DNA of 26,091 nucleotides from JAVBPT01 sp031549455 (lineage in GTDB: Bacteria; Bacillota; Clostridia; Lachnospirales; JAKSVV01): positions 1 through 26,091 of the forward strand of contig JAVBPT010000061.1 of NCBI GenBank assembly GCA_031549455.1. Reading direction: 5' to 3'. Numbering within the stretch: the stretch's first letter is position 1; the number at the start of each line of letters is the position of its first letter. Below, piece after piece: positions 15,004-22,302 of this stretch. The position numbers were made by a program, and so were the translations under genes. The notes under the pieces were generated by a model. It did not search any database. It saw only the letters and a program-made list of their open reading frames with translations, and was not told the origin of the DNA.

Positions 15004-15041
15004 AAAAGAAACATTTGGTTTGAGGACTAAATGTTTCTTTT
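15004..15041 (+). terminator. pgk terminator, perfect 13-bp stem
   Basis: AAAAGAAACATTT (15004-15016) and AAATGTTTCTTTT (15029-15041) form a perfect 13-bp stem with a 12-base loop. The T-rich 3' arm supplies the pyrimidine tract, and the symmetry would allow bidirectional action. The 3' arm also holds the -35 element of the next promoter. Confidence 0.75.
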
Positions 15042-15055
15042 GCTTTGTCCGATAA
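15028..15055 (+). promoter_or_regulatory. sigma-D (sigma-28)-type motility promoter of the FliK-like gene
   Basis: TAAA at 15028-15031, a 16-base spacer and TCCGATAA at 15048-15055 match the flagellar consensus TAAA-N15-GCCGATAA at all but one base. The predicted start near 15062 precedes an AAAAGG site and ATG 15084. The -35 lies inside the 3' arm of the pgk terminator, so the genes are packed back to back. Confidence 0.75.
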
Positions 15056-15083
15056 TATACCTAAAGGGATAAAAGGTTACTCT

Positions 15084-17996
15084 ATGCAAAATGTAACATT
15101 TGAAATAGCAAATCGCTTATCGATTGGTTCGAATATGTCAAATCAAAAACAAACCTCTATGAAAATAGGGGATATGGTCACGGGAAGAATTGTTTCAGAA
15201 AACGGAGATAAGGTAGATGTTGCATTATCCAACCAACTTGGAAAGGTAACTCTATCCAGAACGGAGATTAGTCAGGAAGATTTAAACACAGGAGACCTTC
15301 GTTTTGCAATTAAAGAGTTGGATAAAAGCAAAGTAAAATTAACCTACTTCTCATCTAAAAGGGCAGAGGGAATAGAGAATATAAAAGAGAAGGATGAAAA
15401 GATTGTAAGCACTTTGATTTCGGACGTTTCTGAGCAGGTAAAGGGAAGGAAGAAAGAGGAGATAGAAAATAGTGAGCTGATTGAGGACAAGACAGATGCT
15501 TTTGGCACGTTACAAGTGAACCTCACCCAAAAAAAAATTGAAAAACTAAAAGAGATGGGCGTGGAAGCGGACAATCTTTCGATTGATGAGATTAACGAAA
15601 TCATTGCTACGCTTGGGGTGAAGTCGGAAAAGAAGGAAAAAAGTATGGAAAGCGTAGAGGCCATTTTGTCTTCTGCCGATTTACCGGTCATATCAGAGAA
15701 TGTTTTGTATCTAACACAGGTTATGGACAAGATGGAAAAGCTGGAAGAGGTTGGGATTGATGAGGTGTTGACCATTATGAAAAGGAATGTACCACTGACG
15801 CTTGATCATGTTTATAAAACGGTTTTCTCATCAACATCCAAAGTGCAACGAACCGAGGAGTCATTTTCGGATGAGGATTATGCCAAGATTTTGGAGCAGA
15901 ATGGGCTTGTTGTTTCAGAGGAAAATATTGGGCTTGTTAAAAAAATGATTGAGAATGAAATGGATATAACAAAGGAAAACTTTTCTACTGTGCAAAAGTT
16001 GCAGGAGATGTTTTCCGATTTAACGGATGAGAGGATGATAGAGAGCGCAATACAAAATATCAGAGAGAACACGAAAGAGGATATCGGTTTGGACTTTGAC
16101 CATCTTTTGATCGAAGAACAACTTGTTGAAGTAAAAGATGTGATTGATGCTGCCTTGATGGATGAGAATAAGGGAAGCATAAAGAAATTTTTGGATAACC
16201 GGACCTTTGTGAACATCGACTTATTGAGAAAAGTCATCGAGGAACGAAAAAATAATATTTTAGCCTCTGGTGAGGCGGAGGAAACAGAGGATCGTTACAG
16301 ACATCTTAGAAATGATCTAGAGACCATCAAAAATAAAATGACTTCTGAAAATATCTACAGACTTCAAAATATGGGGATTCATATCGAATTCTCTCCAATA
16401 CAAGAGGTTGCAAGCGGGTTAATGAAAGCGGATGAAAAGGAGGTGGTTAAGCAAAGTGCCACCTTATTTGAAAAAGTATACGATGATCTTAAAACACTAA
16501 AAAATAGAGACTTTAGGATTTATCAAAATACAATAATTCTTTCGAAGAAAGAGGTTACTTTGGGGCGTCTTGCGGAGGAGAATCGGACGGTTATACAGAA
16601 GTATGAAGAGAGTATGACAGAGTCCACGATGGTTCTTTCCTCCGTCCTTAAGATGACACAAAACCAAATGGAAGGTGTGCTTCAAATGAATCAGATTGAT
16701 GTAACACCCATCACGTTAAAATCAGCGATTATTTTATCCATGAACCATTTGGAAATCACACAACAAAATGTCAATGCAGTCTCAGAAATGGAAACAAAAC
16801 TTTCTGGAATCATAAATCAAATTTCACCCAGACAAGTGCTAGAGTTGATCAGAGAGAAGATTGACCCAACGGAGATGGACATTGAGTCACTCTTAAGGTA
16901 TATAGAGGGCAGAAGAGAGGCAAATCTGGAAGAGGAGAATAAAAAACAAAATGTTTATCAGAAGATTGCGAGAGTTTTAGCAGATGATGATTTTACGTCA
17001 GAGGAGAAAAGCGCGGTCATTGGAGTTTATAGAATACTCTATAAGATTGACAAGATGAAAGATGTCGGACTTGGCAAGTTTATAGAAGTGCAGTCTGAGA
17101 TTACAGTGGATAGGATCTATCATGCCACAAAACATCTTGAGCAGCATACATTTGAAACACTTGTTGGAGAAGATTTCGGGATGTTGGAAGAATTGATTAT
17201 AAATGAGGACAATGCAAAGTCAAGAATTCGTCAAGCTATTCGATCTTTGGATGAGACATCGCACCATAAAAAAAGAGATCTCGGGATGCTCAAGGAGCAC
17301 ATTGAAAATCGAAATATAGAGGAAAAATTGAATCGTGAAGGTCTCACACTAGACGATTTAAAAGCTTTTAAACAATTTGAAAAGCAAAAAACAGAAACAC
17401 AAGATATTATAAAAACTGTTCTTGTGATGCAAGAAAGTGATGAATTAAGAAACACTATTAAAAAGCTATCTGAAAAAACAATGGAGAAAGAACTCGCGGA
17501 TGTGGAGATTGTAGGATATTTTAACCAATTAAAAGATCTTAGCCGGGAATTATTGGTGAATGAGGAGAAGTTAGATCAGATTGGCAATACATCGTCCCTT
17601 TTTAATATGATTACACTCTGCGAAAGGGTAGAAGACGTAACTCAGATACCGATATATTTAGGAGACGAGTTGACGGTGGTGAATATCTATGTGGCAAATA
17701 AGGGGAAGGATAAAGCGAGAGGTCAAGTGCATATCACGATCAGTTTGAATACAAAATCACTAGGGGAGACCGAGCTTAGAGTTGAACTCAACCAAAAAAG
17801 AAAAGAATTGAAAATAGAGATGAAAACAGAGCAGACAAGCAAAGCGGTAGAAACAGAAATGCAAGCTCTAAAGGATGGGATGAAACAAGATCAATATACG
17901 ATTCGTTTGTTTAAATTAAATGGAAAGAGTATTATTGCAGAAACAGTAAGCAAGCGGTCGACACGCTTGAAAACAAATTTTGAGGAAGTGGTATGA
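15084..17996 (+). CDS. very large FliK-like flagellar protein (DUF6240-type architecture)
   Basis: The 970-residue product is soluble and mostly helical. The N-terminal region (about 22-85) resembles a small OB/beta domain: 'KIGDMVTGRIVSENGDKVDVAL' and a following 'LRFAIKELDKSKVKLTYF'. The middle (about 140-840) is charged helical-hairpin sequence with recurrent 'VPLTLDHVYK', 'MDITKENFSTVQKL', 'LEITQQNVNAVSEM' and 'SEITVDRIYHATKHL' units, a loose repeat of [IV]T-x(2)-[NRH][IVF]. Residues about 854-945 ('VHITISLNTKSLGETELRVEL...LKIEM') resemble the hook-length-control (Flg_hook) C-terminal domain of FliK. I recall similar giant proteins, some labelled DUF6240, in Lachnospirales flagellar loci. 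The sigma-D promoter and the flagellin gene downstream support a motility role. ATG 15084 with AAAAGG seven bases upstream is preferred; a TTG at 15045 lies upstream of the predicted transcript start. The 3' end overlaps the small ORF at 17993. Confidence 0.75.
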   Translation: MQNVTFEIANRLSIGSNMSNQKQTSMKIGDMVTGRIVSENGDKVDVALSNQLGKVTLSRTEISQEDLNTGDLRFAIKELDKSKVKLTYFSSKRAEGIENIKEKDEKIVSTLISDVSEQVKGRKKEEIENSELIEDKTDAFGTLQVNLTQKKIEKLKEMGVEADNLSIDEINEIIATLGVKSEKKEKSMESVEAILSSADLPVISENVLYLTQVMDKMEKLEEVGIDEVLTIMKRNVPLTLDHVYKTVFSSTSKVQRTEESFSDEDYAKILEQNGLVVSEENIGLVKKMIENEMDITKENFSTVQKLQEMFSDLTDERMIESAIQNIRENTKEDIGLDFDHLLIEEQLVEVKDVIDAALMDENKGSIKKFLDNRTFVNIDLLRKVIEERKNNILASGEAEETEDRYRHLRNDLETIKNKMTSENIYRLQNMGIHIEFSPIQEVASGLMKADEKEVVKQSATLFEKVYDDLKTLKNRDFRIYQNTIILSKKEVTLGRLAEENRTVIQKYEESMTESTMVLSSVLKMTQNQMEGVLQMNQIDVTPITLKSAIILSMNHLEITQQNVNAVSEMETKLSGIINQISPRQVLELIREKIDPTEMDIESLLRYIEGRREANLEEENKKQNVYQKIARVLADDDFTSEEKSAVIGVYRILYKIDKMKDVGLGKFIEVQSEITVDRIYHATKHLEQHTFETLVGEDFGMLEELIINEDNAKSRIRQAIRSLDETSHHKKRDLGMLKEHIENRNIEEKLNREGLTLDDLKAFKQFEKQKTETQDIIKTVLVMQESDELRNTIKKLSEKTMEKELADVEIVGYFNQLKDLSRELLVNEEKLDQIGNTSSLFNMITLCERVEDVTQIPIYLGDELTVVNIYVANKGKDKARGQVHITISLNTKSLGETELRVELNQKRKELKIEMKTEQTSKAVETEMQALKDGMKQDQYTIRLFKLNGKSIIAETVSKRSTRLKTNFEEVV

Positions 17997-18097
17997 TGGA
18001 TAAGGAATACTTAAAAATTGTAGGGGAGCTTCTAAAATTTCTCAAAAGAGTGGAAGAAAAAGAAGCTAAAGAAGAAAATAAAAATGACGATAAATAA
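17993..18097 (+). CDS. putative 34-residue protein coupled to the FliK-like gene
   Basis: ATGATG at 17993-17998 overlaps the stop of the FliK-like gene, with TGAGGAAG about ten bases upstream, a classic coupling layout. The product would be 34 residues: an amphipathic helix ('YLKIVGELLKFLKRVEEKE') and a Lys/Glu/Asn/Asp-rich tail. No family is recognised, and it is too short for codon statistics. Its last 31 bases coincide with the flagellin promoter, so the tail codons may be constrained by the promoter, or the ORF may be a non-functional by-product. Confidence 0.45.
   Translation: MMDKEYLKIVGELLKFLKRVEEKEAKEENKNDDK
18067..18093 (+). promoter_or_regulatory. sigma-D (sigma-28)-type promoter of flagellin
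   Basis: TAAA at 18067-18070, a 15-base spacer and GACGATAA at 18086-18093 differ from TAAA-N15-GCCGATAA at one base. The predicted start near 18100 gives a short leader holding a GGGGG site before ATG 18116. The element lies inside the 34-codon ORF. Confidence 0.75.
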
Positions 18098-18115
18098 AGA
18101 AATGGGGGCATTCTT

Positions 18116-20158
18116 ATGAAAGTGAACACCAATATACCAGCACTAAAAGTGCTGAATCAGTTAACGAAAACGAATCTGGGCCTTGATCGGAGTATAGAAA
18201 AGCTTTCCTCTGGAAAGAGAATCAACAGAGCGGCCGACGATGCTGCTGGTCTCGCAATCAGTGAAAAGATGAGAACGCAGATCAATGGACTTGCTACCGC
18301 CAATCGAAATTCAATGGATGGTATTAGTCTTATTCAGACAGCTGAGGGAGCACTGGTAGAGGTGCATAGTATGCTCCATCGTGCAAGGGAACTAGCAATC
18401 CAAGCATCCAATGGAACACTTGGGTCGGATGACCGAGCTACGATTAGCGCAGAGATCAGTCAACTAAAGAGCGAGATTGAGCGGATCTCAAAAACCACAG
18501 AATACAATGGACTTCCTTTATTAAATGGAAGTGTAGATAGAAAAACCTTTCCAACCGACACAGATGCGGCAAGTCTTATTTCGATGAGCGATTCTGTACA
18601 AGCGGCAGATTATACTTTTCAAATATCAGAAGCCGCTAAAAAAACAGAAGATACGGGAAACGTGGTCACTTTGTTTGATGCGGACGGAAAAGCTACAACA
18701 GGTGGGACAATCAATATCAATGGAGAACAAGTGGTGATCGAACGTGGGGATACCAGTGAGAAAGTGTTTGAGAAACTAAGAAATCTTTCGAATCTTGTTA
18801 GTGTGGATTTGACAACCAGACAACCATTTGAAAATGGTTCCCGGCTTACATTGACAGCCCAAGAATATGGAGAAAAAAAAATTGAGGTAGAGGGAGACAC
18901 TGCTTTATTAAGGTTACTGGGTCTTGATAGCCAAAGTTTTAACCCGAATAGTACGGATGCCTATATGAGTACATCGACCGCTTCGTTTACGGCAGGGAGC
19001 AACGGAACGGTTTATATCAATAACGTTGAAATAAGTTTTTTGGCAGCAGATACCACCACTGATATATTTAACAAACTGAAGCAGGCTAATATCCCCGGAG
19101 TAGACATTGCACTTTCTGCTGGGAAGCTAAGCATTGTATCCCAAAAACCACTTGCAATCGATTCCAAAACATCCGCGGATGATACCTTGCGTGACAATTT
19201 AATCAGCCAACTTGTCGCGGGGGCAACGGCACTTCCAGACACAGCAACGAAAAGCGCAACTGGAAAAACAATGGATACAACAACCAATCTAACAGCCTCC
19301 AATATTCAGATTGTGGTGAATGGGGCCAATGTGGGAGCGCCGATTTCAGTTCCATCGGGACCACTTGATATAAATGCATTAATTACAAATTTGAATGGAA
19401 TGGGTGTACCCAACACTACATTTATGATGGAGTCCGGGAAACTGGTTGCTTATAATACAAATGGTGATAAAATTACGATAGAAGCATCGGGAGCAGACCT
19501 TTCTGCGGTCAATGCAATCGGTTTCACAGATAAAGAAGTAGGATTACAAAAAAACTTAGGAAATTTGGGAAATGATGTCAAGGTGGATTTAAATAGCGTT
19601 GTTTTTGATATCTCAGGAACAGCGGAGATAGAAGGATTTCCGGCGGGTACCACAGTCAGCACAGAGGGAAGTAAAATTAAGTTTACAGGGCCAAGTGGTT
19701 TTGAATTGATTATTGAGAACAATCAAAAAGTCGGAAATGTGACTATGCATATTTTGGAGAGCGGTCCGCTCACACTGCAGATTGGTGCGAACGAGGGACA
19801 GACAATGGAAATTAGAATTCAAAATTTATCCCCCAAAGCACTTGGCATAGAGGATGTTAAAATGGGGACAATAGAATATGCAGAGGAGGCAATTGGGAAG
19901 ATCGATAAGGCGATTGAGATTGTTTCGGTAATACGGTCCAAACTCGGGGCTTTTCAAAATAGGCTGGAGCATACAGTGAATAGTTTGACGACTGCAAATG
20001 AAAATATGACGGCGGCGCTTTCTAGAATCGAGGATGTCGATATGGCAGCAGAAATGGCGGAGTATACAAGAGCTAACGTCTTGGCACAAGCAGGAGTATC
20101 TATTCTTGCACATGCAAACCAACGACCTCAGTCGATACTGCAACTATTAAATAATTAG
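18116..20158 (+). CDS. flagellin, large, with a multi-repeat variable region
   Basis: This is the filament subunit, exported through the flagellar type III apparatus. Residues 1-140 are a conventional D0/D1 N-terminus ('LNQLTKTNLGLDRSIEKLSS', 'KRINRAADDAAGLAISEKM', 'DGISLIQTAEGALVEVHSML'). Residues about 590-680 are the C-terminal D1/D0 ('ALSRIEDVDMAAEMAEYTRA', 'AGVSILAHANQRPQSILQLL'). At 680 residues it is much longer than a minimal flagellin of about 270. The insert contains three flagellin-hook-IN-like units, near 195-270 ('GGTININGEQVVI'), 290-345 ('NGTVYINNVEISFLAADTTT') and 393-470 ('SNIQIVVNGANVG'). Each has a strand-helix-strand pattern, and the first and third end in 'LLGL'- or 'AIGF'-type tails. 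It has its own sigma-D promoter, and FliS, its export chaperone, is encoded 16 bases downstream. The insert should form surface-exposed D2/D3 domains. Confidence 0.95.
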   Translation: MKVNTNIPALKVLNQLTKTNLGLDRSIEKLSSGKRINRAADDAAGLAISEKMRTQINGLATANRNSMDGISLIQTAEGALVEVHSMLHRARELAIQASNGTLGSDDRATISAEISQLKSEIERISKTTEYNGLPLLNGSVDRKTFPTDTDAASLISMSDSVQAADYTFQISEAAKKTEDTGNVVTLFDADGKATTGGTININGEQVVIERGDTSEKVFEKLRNLSNLVSVDLTTRQPFENGSRLTLTAQEYGEKKIEVEGDTALLRLLGLDSQSFNPNSTDAYMSTSTASFTAGSNGTVYINNVEISFLAADTTTDIFNKLKQANIPGVDIALSAGKLSIVSQKPLAIDSKTSADDTLRDNLISQLVAGATALPDTATKSATGKTMDTTTNLTASNIQIVVNGANVGAPISVPSGPLDINALITNLNGMGVPNTTFMMESGKLVAYNTNGDKITIEASGADLSAVNAIGFTDKEVGLQKNLGNLGNDVKVDLNSVVFDISGTAEIEGFPAGTTVSTEGSKIKFTGPSGFELIIENNQKVGNVTMHILESGPLTLQIGANEGQTMEIRIQNLSPKALGIEDVKMGTIEYAEEAIGKIDKAIEIVSVIRSKLGAFQNRLEHTVNSLTTANENMTAALSRIEDVDMAAEMAEYTRANVLAQAGVSILAHANQRPQSILQLLNN

Positions 20159-20174
20159 AGGGAGATGATTTAAG

Positions 20175-20645
20175 ATGACAGAAGTGACCACAGCAAATGT
20201 AGCCAGTGCCACAGGAATTGATCTGACAATTATCACTTATGAATTGATACTAAATGAAATAGAAGAAGTGAGGAAGTATGTTGTTGATAAGGACGATATG
20301 AGACTTACAAGACACTTAGATAAAGCCAAAAATTATCTTGAGGAGTTGATGTTTTCGCTCGACATGAGCTACCCTATTTCATATGACCTTTTGAGTTTAT
20401 ATCTTTATATTAATAAAAATTTAGTAACATTTAGGATTAAAAATGATGAGAAATTGCTGAAGGATAGTGACAAAATTGTGAATCACATGCTAGAAACCTG
20501 GAAAATGTTGAAAGAGAAAGCGGAAAAAGAAAACGACCAAACGGTTATGAAGAATACAGAAAAAATTTATACAGGCTTTACGTATGACCGTGCTGGTCTA
20601 TCAGAGACAGTTTTTCATGATCATAAAAGGGGAATCAGAGCATAA
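20175..20645 (+). CDS. fliS: FliS-like flagellin export chaperone
   Basis: FliS binds the flagellin C-terminus in the cytosol and prevents premature polymerisation. The 156-residue protein has the FliS helical plan: an N-terminal helix from 'DLTIITYELILNEIEEVRKYV' (family 'TASPeeLiLMLYDGAIRF'), 'LDKAKNYLEELMFSLDMSYPIS', 'LLSLYLYINKNLVTF' (family 'LYdYmnrrLi.AN') and 'IVNHMLETWKML' (family 'll.elReaW'). It is longer and more divergent than the usual 125-130 residues, with an extra tail after the Trp. GGGAGATG precedes the ATG. Position directly after flagellin, before a terminator, strongly supports the call. Confidence 0.82.
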   Translation: MTEVTTANVASATGIDLTIITYELILNEIEEVRKYVVDKDDMRLTRHLDKAKNYLEELMFSLDMSYPISYDLLSLYLYINKNLVTFRIKNDEKLLKDSDKIVNHMLETWKMLKEKAEKENDQTVMKNTEKIYTGFTYDRAGLSETVFHDHKRGIRA

Positions 20646-20669
20646 AAAAAGGATGGGTATCCTTTTTTT
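20644..20669 (+). terminator. bidirectional terminator between fliS and the HAD gene
   Basis: AAAAAAAGGAT (20644-20654) and ATCCTTTTTTT (20659-20669) form an 11-bp perfect stem with a four-base loop. It overlaps the fliS stop and lies nine bases from the stop of the convergent HAD gene. A-tract and T-tract on either side allow use by both strands. Confidence 0.85.
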
Positions 20670-20677
20670 GATGGTTA

Positions 20678-21415
20678 TTAAACATCTAGTAAATCGATGC
20701 AGTTGATATCTAAGTTGTAAATAACGTCTTTTCTTTCAATAATGATCTGAATCTTTTTCTTTAATTCCTCGCACATACGAACACCTTCAATTAAATCTCT
20801 TGTAGGATTTACAGCGGTAGGGTGACCAACGGAGGACAGCATATCGACATCTGCACCGGTGTCACCATAAGCGTAGCTCTCTGAGAGATCAACATTGTAC
20901 TTTTCAACAAAGCTGCTAAGTGCATGCTTTTTATTTTCATTTTTCCACATTGGGAGGATCTCTCCTGTATAGTTGTTGTTATCATCCGTCATGTAGACAC
21001 TGGCAATATAATCGGTTACATCTAATTTGGCTGCGAGGTATTGTGCTAGTTCACTAGGAGTACCAGAAATGAAGATAATTTTATGCCCTGCCTCCCTATG
21101 AAATTGAATTCTGCTTTTTGTGTATTTGAATAATCGTTCACCGTGATCTTCGATGACCTGCTTGGCCAAAAATGATAGAACATTTTTATTTAGTCCAATG
21201 ATGGATTCAGTATAAACTTTAGATAAGACATCCATATAGGCATTGTATTCGCCAATACGAGTTACCCAGTTATTATAGATCGGGCGAATCTCTTCAAGCC
21301 ATCTGTATTCTGGGATAATTGCATTTTTGGAAAGTTTTTTAAAAAGTTCAACGGACAAGGCTTCTCTGTACAATGTGCCATCGATGTCAAAGAAAGCAGC
21401 AATATTTTTTTCCAT
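20678..21415 (-). CDS. HAD-superfamily IB (SerB-like) phosphatase
   Basis: The 245-residue cytosolic protein has all four HAD motifs: 'FFDIDGTLY' (nucleophile Asp10, acid Asp12), 'IIFISGTPSELAQYL' (Ser in motif II), a Lys in 'MWKNENKKHAL', and 'YAYGDTGADVDMLSSVG' (motif IV). The large helical cap between motifs I and II and the 'SGTP...Y...DD.NNYTGEI' layout fit HAD subfamily IB, which includes phosphoserine phosphatase and lipid or sugar phosphatases. The substrate is not evident. GGAGAAA lies just before the ATG on the reverse strand. It converges with fliS and diverges from mraZ across a 424-bp spacer. No neighbour hints at its pathway. Confidence 0.88.
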   Translation of the reverse strand: MEKNIAAFFDIDGTLYREALSVELFKKLSKNAIIPEYRWLEEIRPIYNNWVTRIGEYNAYMDVLSKVYTESIIGLNKNVLSFLAKQVIEDHGERLFKYTKSRIQFHREAGHKIIFISGTPSELAQYLAAKLDVTDYIASVYMTDDNNNYTGEILPMWKNENKKHALSSFVEKYNVDLSESYAYGDTGADVDMLSSVGHPTAVNPTRDLIEGVRMCEELKKKIQIIIERKDVIYNLDINCIDLLDV

Positions 21416-21750
21416 ATTTTCTCCTTCTATTTTTACATTACACTATAGTTTAACAAAAAAAAATAAAAAGTAAACAGCAAGAAGATAAGCAGTATTTATT
21501 TCACACTATATAAACAATAAATATAAATAATCATATGTACCTAAGTAATTTCAAATATACGAGAGTTTAGTTTTATCTTTATTATATCAGCCAAGAGTAG
21601 ATCGGGAAATGGGCTAGAGTGATGCGCGTCTTATACCGGGGAGAGCATCGAATCTTTTTTATAATACAAATTTTGTGCTTATATATCGACAGAATAAAAA
21701 TAAAATAAAGGGTCAAATTTAAAAATTCTAGGAATATTCAAAAAAAGGTA
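21416..21750. other. AT-rich spacer with a small GC-richer island and a hairpin
   Basis: No plausible ORF was found. Most of the stretch is extremely AT-rich. Positions about 21598-21655 are visibly richer in G and C. There GATGC (21621-21625) can pair with GCATC (21647-21651), with an inner TCTT/GAGA stem, followed by a T-run at 21656-21661. This could be a terminator, a small RNA end or a remnant sequence. A weak reverse-strand -10 (TATAGT type) lies near 21445 for the HAD gene. Confidence 0.4.
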
Positions 21751-21779
21751 TTGACAAAAAGGCAAAATGGTAGTAATAT
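21751..21779 (+). promoter_or_regulatory. sigma-A promoter of mraZ and the division cluster
   Basis: A perfect TTGACA at 21751-21756 and TAATAT at 21774-21779 are separated by 17 bases. The predicted start lies at the first MraZ box. Confidence 0.85.
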
Positions 21780-21784
21780 ATAGA

Positions 21785-21811
21785 TAAGTGGTACAAAGTG
21801 GAGCAAAGTGG
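21785..21811 (+). promoter_or_regulatory. MraZ operator: three AAAGTGG-type boxes with 10-bp period
   Basis: TAAGTGG (21785-21791), AAAGTGG (21795-21801) and AAAGTGG (21805-21811) are direct repeats spaced by three bases. MraZ is known to bind GTGG-type direct repeats of this period upstream of its own gene, so autoregulation is expected. Confidence 0.85.
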
Positions 21812-21839
21812 TAAAACTTTAAGTGAAGGAGGAATACAT

Positions 21840-22271
21840 ATGTTTATCGGAGAAACAAGACATAGCATCGATGCAAAAGGTAGAGTTATGATTCCTTCAA
21901 AATTCAGAACCAAACTTGGAGACAGATTTATTATTACAAAAGGACTAGATGGCTGTTTGTTCATTTATACTTTGGAAGAATGGAACAAGTTTGAAGAGAA
22001 GTTAAAAAATTTGCCATTTAGTAGCAAGGATGCGCGCCAGTTTACAAGATTTTTTTTAGCAGGTGCTGAAGAATGTGAACTAGATAGTCAAGGAAGAATT
22101 CTTGTTCCACAAAGTCTTAGAGAATATGCAAAACTAGAAAAAGAGGTGATCTCAATCGGCGTTTCAAATCGAATTGAAATTTGGAACGTAGAAACTTGGG
22201 AAGGTTATAACAGCAACGAAGATTTCAATGCAGATGAAATAGCAGAAAAAATGACGATTCTTGGTATTTAA
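21840..22271 (+). CDS. mraZ: transcriptional regulator MraZ
   Basis: MraZ is a ring-forming AbrB-like DNA-binding protein that controls the division and cell-wall (dcw) cluster. The 143-residue product has two tandem MraZ half-domains: 'HSIDAKGRVMIPSKFR' (residues about 8-23) and 'CELDSQGRILVPQSLREYA' (about 77-95). Both carry the family's D-x-K/Q-G-R-[IV]-x-[IV]-P core. 'DARQFTRFFLAGA' is the linking signature. AAGGAGG precedes ATG 21840. Three operator boxes lie between promoter and start. Next is rsmH, the standard gene order. Confidence 0.96.
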   Translation: MFIGETRHSIDAKGRVMIPSKFRTKLGDRFIITKGLDGCLFIYTLEEWNKFEEKLKNLPFSSKDARQFTRFFLAGAEECELDSQGRILVPQSLREYAKLEKEVISIGVSNRIEIWNVETWEGYNSNEDFNADEIAEKMTILGI

Positions 22272-22302
22272 ATTTTAAAAAAGAAGGGGTGGGAGAAATG
22301 AA

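Noticed and set aside
15045..15083. TTG start for the FliK-like gene
   Set aside because: It lies upstream of the predicted sigma-D transcription start and lacks a ribosome site; ATG 15084 has AAAAGG at good spacing.
21598..21655. tRNA-like fragment (TAGAG...GAATC)
   Set aside because: No acceptor stem, no consistent anticodon stem-loop and no proper T arm could be built.
21540..21720. Riboswitch (c-di-GMP, glycine and similar) upstream of mraZ
   Set aside because: None of the conserved core motifs I know was found, and a complete sigma-A promoter for mraZ lies downstream of it.
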